A program made the position numbers and the translations under genes. From assembly GCA_003049485.1 (NCBI GenBank), contig PYST01000013.1, positions 177,881-241,880 of the forward strand: 64,000 bases of DNA. The letters are read 5' to 3'. The notes under the pieces were generated by a model. It searched no databases, was not told the origin of the DNA, and saw nothing but the letters and a program-made list of their open reading frames with translations. Shown piece by piece: positions 22,294-32,744 of this stretch. The number at the start of each line of letters is the position of its first letter. Within the stretch, counting starts at the first letter, position 1. Source of the DNA: Ophioceras dolichostomum (taxonomy: Eukaryota > Ascomycota > Sordariomycetes > Magnaporthales > Ophioceraceae).

Positions 22294-24701
22294 AGTTTGT
22301 TTCTTCCAATTCTATCGCTTTTCTTTTTGGCCACTGTTTTCCTCCTTTTCTTCTCTTTTCTTGTTTTGGGACAATATTTTGGTGAAACCCATTTTCTGTT
22401 GTTCTGGGCATGGCGTCTTCTCGTTTTGTTCTAGTTTTTTCTTCTCTTGCTTAAAGGGGCAGGATAGTGCTTAGTTTGGCTAGGGAGCTTTGGGTGGGGA
22501 AGGGATGGGGGAGTCAAAAGGGGGATTTTGTTTTTTATTATCGATGATGGCTTTTGCATTCGCGTTGTTCTTCGATAGCATTATTGGCAGGCGACTTGCT
22601 TCTTTGCTTTTTTTTCACCGTTTTTGCATTCCTTCTTGTTGCCTCCGTAGGGCATGTTGTGGGCTCCCTTTTTCTGTACTGGGCGGCGGGTTATGGATAC
22701 GTACGGGAGTTTGAGCGGGTTGCCGATGGACGGATGCATGTATGGGTTCTCCCGTCCCGCCCCGCTCAGCATGTCAGTACGGATGGACGCTTTCCTTCTC
22801 GCTTGCTGGGCCTACGAAAGCGAGTGGCAGTTTGTGTATTTTCGACCTGGGCTTTACACGCAGACAGCACTAGCTGCATGTCCTCTTGCCTCTCTGTGTC
22901 CTTCTCCAGCGTCCTTCGTGCTCCCTACAAAGGTGATTATGCCACCTCGTCACCCATGAGCTCTATCGTCCGTTCGTCCTGTCGCCCACTTGACCCAGCC
23001 TGCCCGGGCAGCCTTCCACATTCTTCCACGACAAGCAAATCGACTGCGTTAACACGTCCGCGTCCTAAGCGCGAACTCTACTGGCTACCTTCGCCCCCAG
23101 AGTGATAGGTCGCCCCTACCAGCAGATTTTTGGGTGACTTTTTGGGAGTTCCTTCTTTTCTTTCCATGTGGTCTTGAGGCAGTCACGATGGCGTCGTTCT
23201 CTGCATCAACCAATTGACTCCCCAACAAATGACGATGGTTTTCAGGTCGGCACGGTGTCCCTACCACGCATGGTCGAGACGTCAGCAAGACAGCCACTCG
23301 TAGAGTTTTACAAAGAGCCTTCATGACGAGAGTACGAGATGACTTGGACTCGTCCACCAAGCCTCTCTGCGAGACATTTTTTGCTCTCTACTGTTGAGAA
23401 GGCCAAGCCGGTGCTTTTGGTCTAAGGTCAACATCGTGAGGCCTCCCTCCCCTGAATGATGAGCCGTGACTTGAGGAGGAGTTAATGTGTCTCCTGGCTT
23501 GCAGAGAACTTGCACGGGAGCCAGAGCTGCATACCTTCCTACGATAGGTAGGTAGGTAGGTAGGTATCTAGCTGGGTCACACGTACGAACGACTAACGAT
23601 GGGTAGGCAGGTACAACTGAGACATTAACATGTAAGCACCTACCGTTGCAATTATTTGGGCGCTGCGAGTGGTCCTGCATCTGCTGCTTGCCCCGGGTCT
23701 GGGTGGAAGGTTTCTATGGAGCGTTTGCCCCTTGCCTTCGAGCGATGAGTTTCAGGGGAAGGAAGGCTCTGACAATTGTAGTACTCATGATCTCCACACA
23801 CGTCATTTGAACCTAGATTTTATAGTTGAGAGCCTTCCCGAATTCTAAATGGCCAAAACAGGCGCGGGTCGTGACGAGCCGTGAAGAAAGTCTAATAGGC
23901 GCGACCCTGAACCGCCCCCCTGGAATATTGGCAACTGCATCCGTAAGCCGCACTTCGCGCGGCCGCGGCCAGGAGACGACTTCCAAAGCCGCGAGAATGC
24001 CAGACCACATCTTTTTGCCAAAAGCCCAGGAAATACTAGCCCAGGTCGATGTGGAAGCCCTGGGGTCTCTTCTCACTTGTGAAGATTTCTCGAATTACGG
24101 CTGCCGTTGCGTCGTTTGAGTTCGACCATGTTATGATGCTGGGGGTTGACTTCGAGGAGATCTCACCCTGAGGACTTCGCCCCCCTATTCTTGTCTCTGT
24201 AGCCATTTCGTACCATGTATGAGCTGAGTAGACAGGAGCCCATGACGAGGCCAAAAAGGTGCTGTTCTAACTCCCATTTGATCATTAAAATGCAAGCCCA
24301 GAAAGCTAGACTGGAAAGCTAGAGATCGTGACCTGGGCAACCGCCTTCCACAGCCTTCCGCACTGTAGCATGCCAGACATGTCCGGACACGATTTCCTGC
24401 TTTTGACTCGTCGACTGGGTCCACTGACGCTCTCAGGGCAAAACTCTCGTGGGATCCCAGCAAGCTGCCCGGTCTGGCAAGCCACATTGTCCGCGAGATC
24501 TCTGTCCTGGCAGCTTCCTGCTCGACAACATACTTTGCTGTGATGCTCACACCTCGACGATTTTTGCCTCCAGAACCTTACGGTCTGGGGGATGGCCTTC
24601 CACAGCATAAAAAGAGCACCGATCCCTTCCCACTTCCCTCGTTCCAAACGAGACAGCCTGCTCCTTACATACCCAGAGTTCAAAAGCAAGACACAACAAA
24701 A
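22294..24701. other. Intergenic stretch before the first zinc-cluster gene
   Basis: About 2.4 kb with only poorly biased open frames. A TAGG tetranucleotide run lies at 23545-23566. The last 150 bp are the presumed promoter and leader of the downstream regulator. Confidence 0.5.
23545..23566 (+). repeat. TAGG tetranucleotide microsatellite
   Basis: Five tandem AGGT/TAGG units in intergenic DNA. The same TAGGTA/TACCTA words recur in several other intergenic regions of the window. Confidence 0.9.
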
Positions 24702-26285
24702 ATGCAGTGGGATCCTATTTTGGACGACGATGTCGATTCTCTCGAATCCTTTAACGGGCTCGAGTTCATAAGCGCGTTCGATGACTGGCTAGAGTCAGTT
24801 AAGGAATCGAATGCGCGCGACAACGGCGAGGCAGGAGGAGAGCCGGCGGCCACTGGGGTCCCGGCTCTCCCTCTACCTCTCCCCGAGCCGCACCACAACG
24901 GCGACGATGTCGCCACCATCGGCACCCACATAGGTCACAATGTGTGTGGCCATGGTGCATCGTCCGCCCAGCACGGGGGAGCGTGGTCCACCCCACTGGA
25001 GTACGCGCCCTTATCGCAACTCCAGCTCACGCCGCCCGAGATCCACCAGCTGGTCGGGGGAAGACTGCCCCCAGAGGCACTGGCTGTGTGGCATAATGAG
25101 GTCGGGCACAGCGCCCCGTGGTCCGAAAGCCTCTCGGAACCCAGCGCTGTGCCCCTCTCCTTCTCCCATCATGGTCTCGATGGGGTGGCCGGTCCTGATG
25201 CGGCGCCAGTACTCGGCGCAGCATACCCTCCGCAGGGACAGGACCCCGCCACGGTGGCCACGAAGCGCGGAAAGAAGCGCGGCCTCCAGGAGGATGACGA
25301 AACTAGCGCTAGCGGCAGCGGGTCCGGCAGCTCGGCGGGGCGACACAGCTCGTCCCCAACACAGCCCAGTCCGGCCCAACCACCCGCCAAGCGCCAGAAG
25401 ACGGCCACCGGCGGCAAGACCCGCCAGGTAGGCAAGGATTCGTGCGAGGAGTGCCGCCGCCAGAAGATCAGGTGCATCGTCCAGGCCGGAAATTCCGCCT
25501 GCGACAAGTGCCTCGCGAAAGGGAAACCCTGCAACCGGACCGTCGTGGACGGCCGGACGCACGCCCACACGCAGGCCCAGATCAACGAGATGATGGCCGC
25601 CAGCAGGCGCCGCCTCGCGGTGCTGCTCAGCACAATCTGGCGCGTCGGGGTCAACTTCCAGCACTTCTGCTACGAGTACAACCCGACCAACCACAGCATC
25701 CTCCAGGGGCTGCTCGCCTCCTCCGACCCGGCCGCCATCGACTCGGTGTGCCGCACCCTGGCCGCCGCCGGCTCCGGCTTCGGTACCTCCCTCCCCTCCG
25801 CCTCCGACGAGTGGGAGGCCCTCGCGGCCGAAGGTCGGGTGCCCTGGGCGCCCAGCCACGCCGCGTGCGGCTACAAGGACGCCGAGGACGGCACCGGCAC
25901 TACTAAGCTGTCCGTTGAGCGGTCGGCCCTGGCCACCCTCCACGCGGCGGCCGACGAGCTCGCCCTGCGCCTGCGCGTGGTCATCCAGATGATCACGCGC
26001 GAGCCGGAGATGCGCGCCGAGCTTGGGCCCTTCGCCGAGAAGGCCTACAAGTGCCTTCCGAAAGGCCCTCCCCGCGTCTTCGACGAGGAGCAGCAGACAC
26101 CCCTGCCGCCGGGGCAGGCGCTCATCGACTGGTCGGCGGACTTCCTGTCGCGCGTCTCCCGGCCCGACTGGTCGTTCCTGTCGGAAGGCGGGCCGCCGGA
26201 CGTCCTCCTCGGGGCTGCGAAGGCCAGGATCTTCAAGACCTGGCTGGCCGACGACAAGACCGCCGCCACCGCCGCTACCACCTAG
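24702..26285 (+). CDS. Zn(II)2Cys6 transcription factor
   Basis: Single exon of 527 residues from ATG 24702 (AAAATGCAG, MQWDPILDDDVDSLESFNGL). The open frame reaches further upstream, but that part looks like leader. A zinc cluster lies at about residues 248-275: CEECRRQKIRC, then CDKCLAKGKPC, six cysteines with standard spacing. It is preceded by a Ser/Gly/Pro-rich segment and basic KRGKKRG and KRQK patches that could be nuclear signals. Unlike most fungal regulators the cluster is central and I see no fungal-specific 'middle homology' domain. The C-terminal 250 residues are alpha-helical in character (ALATLHAAADELALRLRVVI). Target genes unknown; no secondary-metabolite genes sit nearby. GC content is very high, producing a long spurious frame on the opposite strand. 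Confidence 0.85.
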   Translation: MQWDPILDDDVDSLESFNGLEFISAFDDWLESVKESNARDNGEAGGEPAATGVPALPLPLPEPHHNGDDVATIGTHIGHNVCGHGASSAQHGGAWSTPLEYAPLSQLQLTPPEIHQLVGGRLPPEALAVWHNEVGHSAPWSESLSEPSAVPLSFSHHGLDGVAGPDAAPVLGAAYPPQGQDPATVATKRGKKRGLQEDDETSASGSGSGSSAGRHSSSPTQPSPAQPPAKRQKTATGGKTRQVGKDSCEECRRQKIRCIVQAGNSACDKCLAKGKPCNRTVVDGRTHAHTQAQINEMMAASRRRLAVLLSTIWRVGVNFQHFCYEYNPTNHSILQGLLASSDPAAIDSVCRTLAAAGSGFGTSLPSASDEWEALAAEGRVPWAPSHAACGYKDAEDGTGTTKLSVERSALATLHAAADELALRLRVVIQMITREPEMRAELGPFAEKAYKCLPKGPPRVFDEEQQTPLPPGQALIDWSADFLSRVSRPDWSFLSEGGPPDVLLGAAKARIFKTWLADDKTAATAATT

Positions 26286-27446
26286 GCGGCTTGAGGGGCG
26301 CGTCCCGCCCATAACAACAACAACAGCAGCAGCAGCAGCAACAACAACAAACAACAAAAATTCCCTCCGCACTGGGTTGATGGCTTCAGAGTTTCTCGTT
26401 TTCGGATACACAATACTCGGGCTGGACCCCTGACCTTACTTGACAGCGAGGAGTTTTCGGCGTTGTTGCCCAGCCTTTATTCTGGCTGGTGAAGGAAAGA
26501 TACCCAACATCACATCGGCGGAGATGATGATGATACACACTGGGACAGCGAGGAGTTCGGAGTTTTTTTCGGCCTGTACTTACCTACTACCACTTGGCTT
26601 TTGTATTCTCTGAGTTCGTGTCTCTTTGGGTTCTTTCTGTTTCCCTCGAGCAAGACATACATACCTGCTTCACGAGGAGAGATGAGCGAGTATCAATGAA
26701 AAAATTGGATCATTATTACATCATTGGTATCTTTTTCAACGTGACACGTGTCCGTTGTGATGTTGTAGAATGGTGTGGGAAATGTAAGTGAGTTGGCGGA
26801 TAGGCCCCGTAGAGTTGCGCAGACGCCCCTGAGAGGGCGCCTAGAAATCGGTGGCTGGCAGGCCTTACCACCACTGCAGCTAGCATACTTTTAACACAGT
26901 GGCAGGGGAGTTTGCTGTCCGAGACAGCCTCTACTACCACGTGTCAAGATGCCCCGTGGAAGCCAACAGCCTTAAGGAAATGATGACAAATCTTCCTTCA
27001 ATGCCTACTTGGCCCGAACAAGACGGGATAGACGCGACAAAATCGCATACCGAGGCAGGCAGGCAGGGAGATAGAAGGCAAGGTGGGTAAGTACTAAAAT
27101 TATGGGCGTCGGGAGGTTCGAAGAACGTACATGTTGCTGTCCTCTTAGAAAGACAGTTATTAGATGCCTCCCGAATTCAGTGTCCGCGATCGGTCAACAA
27201 GAGGTACGATCCTCTTTGCTCGACGCTCCCACACTTAGCCCGTGTATTCTTCCAGGTGTAAGTCAGCAACAACCAGGGACGTGCATGTCTGCCATATCCC
27301 ATATCCCCATTAACCCCAGTCCATCATCTCACCAGCAAGCAGCTCCTTCCTCGACCCTCCCCTCGACCCTCCAAGTAGCTCAAAGATTGAGAGTCGGCCG
27401 CGGCTTCCAAACCACTCATCGCCAACCCCTCCCCCCCGTCACTCCC
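26286..27446. other. Intergenic: convergent 3' regions
   Basis: 3' regions of the zinc-cluster gene and of the DUF2470 gene. An AAC/AGC triplet microsatellite occurs just after the stop codon. Otherwise nothing recognised. Confidence 0.5.
26312..26360 (+). repeat. AAC/AGC trinucleotide microsatellite in a 3' untranslated region
   Basis: A run of AAC units, then AGC units, then AAC units begins about 27 bp after the zinc-cluster stop codon, so it is probably in the mRNA. Confidence 0.9.
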
Positions 27447-28142
27447 TCACTCCTTCTTCACCTCCCTCTCCACCACCTCCCGCTTCCTCTCCAAAACCAG
27501 CCCATCGAACCTCCAAAACGTGCAGACGCCCTCAAAGAAACACGCCACCATCCACCCCCACCAAACCAGCGAGCCGGTCTTGACCCCATATCGCCTCAAC
27601 CGCGTCGCGTGCAGCGTCGCCGTCTCCGCGACGTGGATCGACCAAACAGGCAGGAACATGACCTTGATCAGCGCACCAAACCCCTCCGGACCACCAGGCC
27701 AGTGCACCCTCTCCAACAGATCCCACACCGCCGTGCCCGGCGCCACCCGCCCAGAGAACACCGCGTAACTGGTGAAAAAGAAGAAGGCCACCCCGAAACC
27801 GGTCATCACGTCCGGGAACGGCGCGGGGAGGCGGAACACGCCCCCCAGATCCGGGTCGGGCGCCAGGAGGGCCGCGCGCGCGGTGATGGACATGTCGACG
27901 AGGCGGGCGCGGCGGTCGGACCAGGATGCGAGGGGCGGCTTGAAGGCCACGCGGTAAGTGCCCGACGTTGTGGTGTGGATCGTCATGCCCGTGAGGTCGA
28001 TGGACTCCAGATTGGCGCCGGACGCGTTGGCTGGGGGGACGCGGTTGAAGTGGCGCAGGTAGAGGGAGAGGTCCTCGGCGTGGTCTTTGTTCATGTGGGA
28101 GATTGTGCGGGCGTGCTCGGCTGGGGGGATTGGTGTGGCCAT
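27447..28142 (-). CDS. DUF2470-domain integral membrane protein
   Basis: Single exon, 231 residues. The N-terminal ~90 residues (HARTISHMNKDHAEDLSLYL, then NLESIDLTGMTIHT) match the DUF2470 domain, which is related to the haem-binding C-terminal domain of HugZ-type proteins and to split-barrel flavoprotein relatives. Three or so hydrophobic segments follow (VMTGFGVAFFFFTSYAVF, FGALIKVMFLPVWSIHVAET, GSLVWWGWMVACFFEGVCTF), then a basic tail ending VVEREVKKE. This DUF2470 plus membrane-domain layout is common in filamentous fungi, but the function is unknown to me. The His of NKDHAED is the residue usually conserved in the domain. Start at 28142 gives a complete domain. Confidence 0.82.
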   Translation of the reverse strand: MATPIPPAEHARTISHMNKDHAEDLSLYLRHFNRVPPANASGANLESIDLTGMTIHTTTSGTYRVAFKPPLASWSDRRARLVDMSITARAALLAPDPDLGGVFRLPAPFPDVMTGFGVAFFFFTSYAVFSGRVAPGTAVWDLLERVHWPGGPEGFGALIKVMFLPVWSIHVAETATLHATRLRRYGVKTGSLVWWGWMVACFFEGVCTFWRFDGLVLERKREVVEREVKKE

Positions 28143-30766
28143 TTTGCCTTTTTTTTGGTTTTTTTTTTTTCTGGGCTTCTGTAGGTTTGAGTGAGGAAGT
28201 TCGTGATATTGTGATAGAAGTTGTTTGTGTGTTTGTGCGACCCTCTAGGTAGGACACCTAGGTACCTAGTTAGACAATGGCGAAAATCCCCGATATAAAT
28301 ATCCGTGTAAGTCGCGCCGTGATGTGATTGATGTAAGCGGAGCCTGGCTCTGAGAGCGAATCGTTCGGAAATCGCTGAACGCGGAATTCGGCGATGATCT
28401 CTTTGGACAAGCGGATTTGGGAGACTGGCTCTTCTTCAATGACAAATGTGAAGAAGATGGAAATGAAGAATGATGGGGAATGGCGCTGGGGTGAAAAGGG
28501 ATTTCGGTAGAATCTAGTATCCCGGGCTTCCGGTACTCCGGGCGTTTGTTGCTGTCCTGGCCACAGTCCGATATTTTCCAAGGTGAAGTTGAATTTGGCT
28601 CAGTGCTTGGCACGCAATGATTGGGGCTGATGTAACCGGGCGTCCTTCAACGCCCAGCCTGGTCGAGCGGCCGCACTGCGGGGGAAGTTTCCTGTTTCGC
28701 ATTGGCACGGCCGGGTAAGGCAGGGGTATTCCCGAATCCAGGGAGGCCCAGGTCATCAAGCAATGACGCGCAGAAAGCCATCTGAACTTGATCCTCTCGG
28801 CACAAATGCCAGAGCATCTCTCTGTGACCACATCGTGATGCAGTTGTGTTTCCAGATCATCAATTTTTCTTGCTGACATTGCCCCATTCTGTCATCTTGC
28901 AAAGAGACTGGTCTCGAATGTCTCATCGTCCGGTTCTCGTCCGGTTTGCTGCAGCCTTGTAGTCGAGCTCTCTCAGAAGCTGTCTTCCCATCTGTCCTTC
29001 TCTGTCCCGCCGATTTCCTCTGGCCACGGATAGATCGTCGTTTTTAGTCTTGGCACAGTTATCCCCGAAAACTGCTCTAGAGGTATCCCTCCTCACCGGT
29101 CTGGAGCTTCAAAGACTTAATGTTATGTCGCGGCCGAGGTCGATGATGTGGAAGAGCGCAATGGTGGAATGGGTGGCTATTGGTGGAATCCATGTCATTT
29201 AGGTTCTGCAGGCCCCGTGTCCAACGTCGGTGTGATTTGATGCCATTCAAAGCGGGTGAGAGCTATAGCCAACGAGATAACTGGCCGATACGAACCGGTC
29301 CGCGACGGACTGCCCAAGCAGAGAGAGAGCAACCAAGAGATTAGATCACAGCCAACGACCATCCCCACCGAGACTAGAGCAGCCAACAAGCCTGTAAGTC
29401 TACAACTCACCTTCGGTTCAACGGATCCTTTTTAAGTCGAGCGCCCCCCACGTTTTCGGGGCAGCCCTGAACTTGACAGACAGGCTGCTCGCTTGTTGAC
29501 TGGAATGTCTGTTTTTGCCCTCACCCGACCAAATTAGTCAAAGTACGCGGCACGGATGTGTGCAGTCTCACAAGCTAGGTGGACAGGATGTGAAGAATGG
29601 CACGGACAAAGACGGCATGATATGAGTTGCATCAAAAGCTTGGATGGACTGGGTAGTGATGATATCCGCATGACTGTTGGCGCGATAGGCGATCGACAGT
29701 ATGTTGGCTGTTGAAACCAGAAGATAACCTATCCAATTGTAGACCCCGTTTTGCTGGGCCGTAGAGTCTGCTTGGCATGTGGCGAACCAGGTTTTGGACA
29801 CACACTACATGCCGCCCTGCCTCAGGCTACATAAGTTGGGGGTCAGGCTGGAATTGACGTTGGTGGCACGCAGGCAGAGCTCACCTTGCCCATCTTTGTA
29901 CATCGAAATTTCCAGTGACGAAATTGCGGGCAGAGGCTCCCATATGACACTCCGTCTAGGAACGGCCACGAGATCCATGACTGGTAGGTAGCTTCGACAC
30001 GCTTTGAGGTCCCATTGACCTTCGGCCTACTCCATTCCACTGATGCGACACGGTTGGGGTCGTGGAAAGACGGCCCAGACCGTCCATCGAAGGCAGCGTT
30101 GGGAGGTCCTTTATCCCAGTCTCGCCACTGCTGGCGTGGCCTTATGAGCGTCCCAAACGAAAGCCAACGCGAACCAGGAGCATGGCTTGAGAATCAAAGA
30201 ACCCGCAGCTCGCTAACCCGCATATCTACTCACATCCGGCCAACGGAGGCGTCGGGAGGGGACGGTGGCAGGCACCTTCGAAGTCATGTACGAGGGGGGT
30301 CTTCGCGGGTGATGAACGGGTGGGCAGGACCCAGGTAGGAATCTAAGGGCTTTCCCCGTGTGCTCTTTATCATTCATCATCTAGACATTCGAGGTAACGA
30401 CAATGACAGACTTTTGTTGCTCATGTATCCTTGGACGCCCTCGAGCGGACTCATATACCTCCTCTCTGCAGTCAACTGCAAGCCTGCTGTTAGCTTGGTG
30501 AGGATGCCACGAAAGAAAGCAAAGAACCACTCTGCCCTCCTCTATTCATGTGAACTCGGTCCTTACCTATAAATATGCCCGAATCCTCTTGCTCCGTGGG
30601 ATCGTCTCTTATTCTCATCATACTCTCAACGCCTAGAACCCCCCCCCCCCCNNNNNNNNNNNNNNNNNNNNNNNNNNNNNNNNNNNNNNNNNNNNNNNNN
30701 NNCCCCCCCCTATACACTTGGCTACCACAAGACACCAGGAAACTTGGCTATCACAAGACACTAGGA
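28143..30766. other. Intergenic stretch with a sequence gap at its end
   Basis: About 2.6 kb without a recognisable gene. The first ~130 bp is T-rich on the plus strand (promoter of the DUF2470 gene) and carries CTAGGTA words at 28245-28270. The assembly gap at 30652-30702 may hide the 5' end of the downstream gene. Confidence 0.5.
30652..30702. other. Assembly gap (51 N) flanked by poly-C
   Basis: Unknown bases are bracketed by a run of C on both sides, so the gap is probably an unresolved poly-C tract rather than missing genic sequence. Any open frame spanning it is not meaningful. Confidence 0.99.
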
Positions 30767-30767
30767 A
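30716..30767 (+). repeat. Two-copy 26-bp imperfect tandem repeat
   Basis: A 26-nt unit beginning ACTTGGCTACCACAAGACAC is repeated once with a few C/T differences, directly after the gap and before the possible start codon of the next gene. Confidence 0.85.
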
Positions 30768-32122
30768 TGTCTTCTTCACGGGCCGCAGAGACAGGGAGAA
30801 TGTTGCGTCTGAGGAGAGTTAGAGTAACGAGAAGGCCCAACAATGATCCTACTGGCGTCCAGCTCTTAAATGTCAACCACCCCCGGACTGCAATCATGTC
30901 CAAGGCCTTTGCGATTGCGCTGAACATGTTGGAATCCGACTTAGGAATACATGCATTGGTTACGGTTGGTCAAGGCATCGTTATGCACCCAGATCTGGCT
31001 CGCAATCAAAGCATAAGGTTCTGACAACTGGCGAGCGAGCCTAGCGAAATTCCCCAATGGGTTCTCGGCTTCCTCGAAGCCATCAGACAAGAACCGCCCA
31101 ACATTCTACTATCCCCTTCTTACGAGTCCGAAGGCGCCACCAGGCGCGCAAACTGGTGGACAGAGGCCGATGTCGATGCTGAATATAACCCCAAACGGGC
31201 AGGGCTCCTTAGGATCGATACCAGGGTGAGTACAACGAGTCTATCACCCTCTTCCATCGTTGAGACGCCGACTGACTTCCCCCCTTCGTCCGCCAAAAAA
31301 CCTTTGGCCTCTATAGCTTATCGACGACATTATACATGTAGAGAATTTGCTCAACCATGAGAGGGGACGGAGTCGACCATCACGTGAGCAAGTTGCGGCA
31401 GCTGATCTGTATTACTGGTCCTGGCAACTCTTCATGATCCAACTGGGCATAATCGTCGCACACGAGCTAGTTCACTTCTTCACAGGCTATCTGACGGGAA
31501 GAACACGTCCGAGCACGCCTACCGCCGTTGCTGACCTACAGACCATCGAGGAAAACTTCGGCAATTACCCTCAGACCCGACGAGCTCGTACCGGGGAGGC
31601 GGGAGGTGCGTGGGAGGACGCCGTCTTCGGTGGGGGGCATATAGCCTTCTACTATGATTCTAGGAATCCCCTGGGAATTCGGCAGCCTGGTACGGCGAAC
31701 TACGCCATCGAAGACCTGTCCGGCCTTGTCCCCCGGACAATGGTCACCCCTCTCCCCGGTCAATGGGTGCTGGATGTCCTCAACCTGGGTACGATGCGGC
31801 GCATTTCTCCTTTGTCATCACCAAACCGGAAACCTCCCCTCCCCCCCCTCCTCAGAGCTCCAATCCTGATATGGCAAAGGCCAGACGCTGACCATCCGGA
31901 GTTTCAGACTTCAACGCAGCTGTCGATTCATTCAATCGTAACGGTGAAGTAGAATTGGACCCGAGAACGATAGAGATGGCACAGGTCAGGTACCCAGCCG
32001 GAGAGGTAGACGATGAACCGGCTGACATCTCCACAGAGAACCTTGCACTCTTAAACCGACAATTTGCTACTTATAACGTAGATGTGAGAGTTCCGCTGGT
32101 ACCTCCCCAGCAGCAGCAATAG
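30767..32122 (+). pseudogene. HExxH zincin-like protein gene with an in-frame stop codon
   Basis: A coherent model is exons (30767 or earlier)-31225, 31317-31788 and 31908-32122. The introns begin GTGAGT and GTACGA and the joins keep phase (IDTR|LIDDII; VLNL-D-FNAAVD). Exon 2 contains IIVAHELVHFFTGYLTG, a zinc-metallopeptidase HExxH motif, followed by GEAGGAWEDAVFGGGHIAFY, where an acidic residue could be the third ligand. This resembles a fungal family of uncharacterised HExxH proteins. Exon 1, however, has TGA at 31022-31024 in phase, with protein-like sequence on both sides (HPDLARNQSIRF*QLASEPS). No Met follows until exon 2. So the gene is either inactivated (a TGG or CGA codon mutated) or my exon 1 is wrong. 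The first exon's true start may also lie in or before the N gap. Confidence 0.55.
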
Positions 32123-32744
32123 TGGCTTCGAGACTCGATGGGAATTAGCGTGGGTAGCCGGTAGGAGATAGGAATAGCCTAGCAGATTGTTTCTTTTTTT
32201 CTCCATTTGTTCTTGGTTCTTCCTTCTTCTTTTCTTAGCTATGAAATATTTATTACCTACATTTCCCCGATAATCATGTCCAGACTGGAAAAGCACGCAT
32301 TTATTTACCTATGACTGCCTAGGTAGGTACCTAGGCAGGCACCCGGGTAGAAAAAGCATTCGTGAGAATTAGTAGGAATGGGTCATCTGCTCAATCAGGG
32401 GGGTGGATATTCGGGTCTGGCAAACGCAGCTCGTGGCGCTTCAGCAAAAGGTACGAGGTAAGTACTACCTTGGATCAAATCGAAGAGATGCAAATCGGTC
32501 AGAACACTGATGCTTGAAAGTCTATGGACAGATCACTGGGAGTCGAAGTTATCTCGAGCACACTGACTGGCTGTCTTATTGCGTGTGATGTAGGAACTAC
32601 AGATCATCTGTGGCGTCTCCCAATGATACCTCAGTATAAGTGCCGAGGCAGTCTATCCCGTGTGCGCTATAGTAAAATACCTCAAGTAGAAGGCGCGTTT
32701 ACCCAGTGGGATACTGCGGTTTGAGAATTTGGAAGCCAACCGGG
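32123..32744. other. Intergenic between two convergent genes
   Basis: 3' ends of the HExxH gene and the CFEM receptor gene. A TAGGTAGGTACCTAGG palindromic word lies at about 32317-32340. Nothing coding recognised. Confidence 0.5.

Noticed and set aside
22554..23105. 183-codon plus-strand frame downstream of the GH72 locus
   Set aside because: Phe/Leu/Ser-rich, weak third-position bias, no homology recognised.
25011..26411. 466-codon open frame antisense to the first zinc-cluster gene
   Set aside because: Mirror of a GC-rich coding strand; Gly/Val/Arg-rich with no domain.
30490..31024. Open frames running through the N gap
   Set aside because: Translation across unknown bases is meaningless; only the part after the gap was considered.
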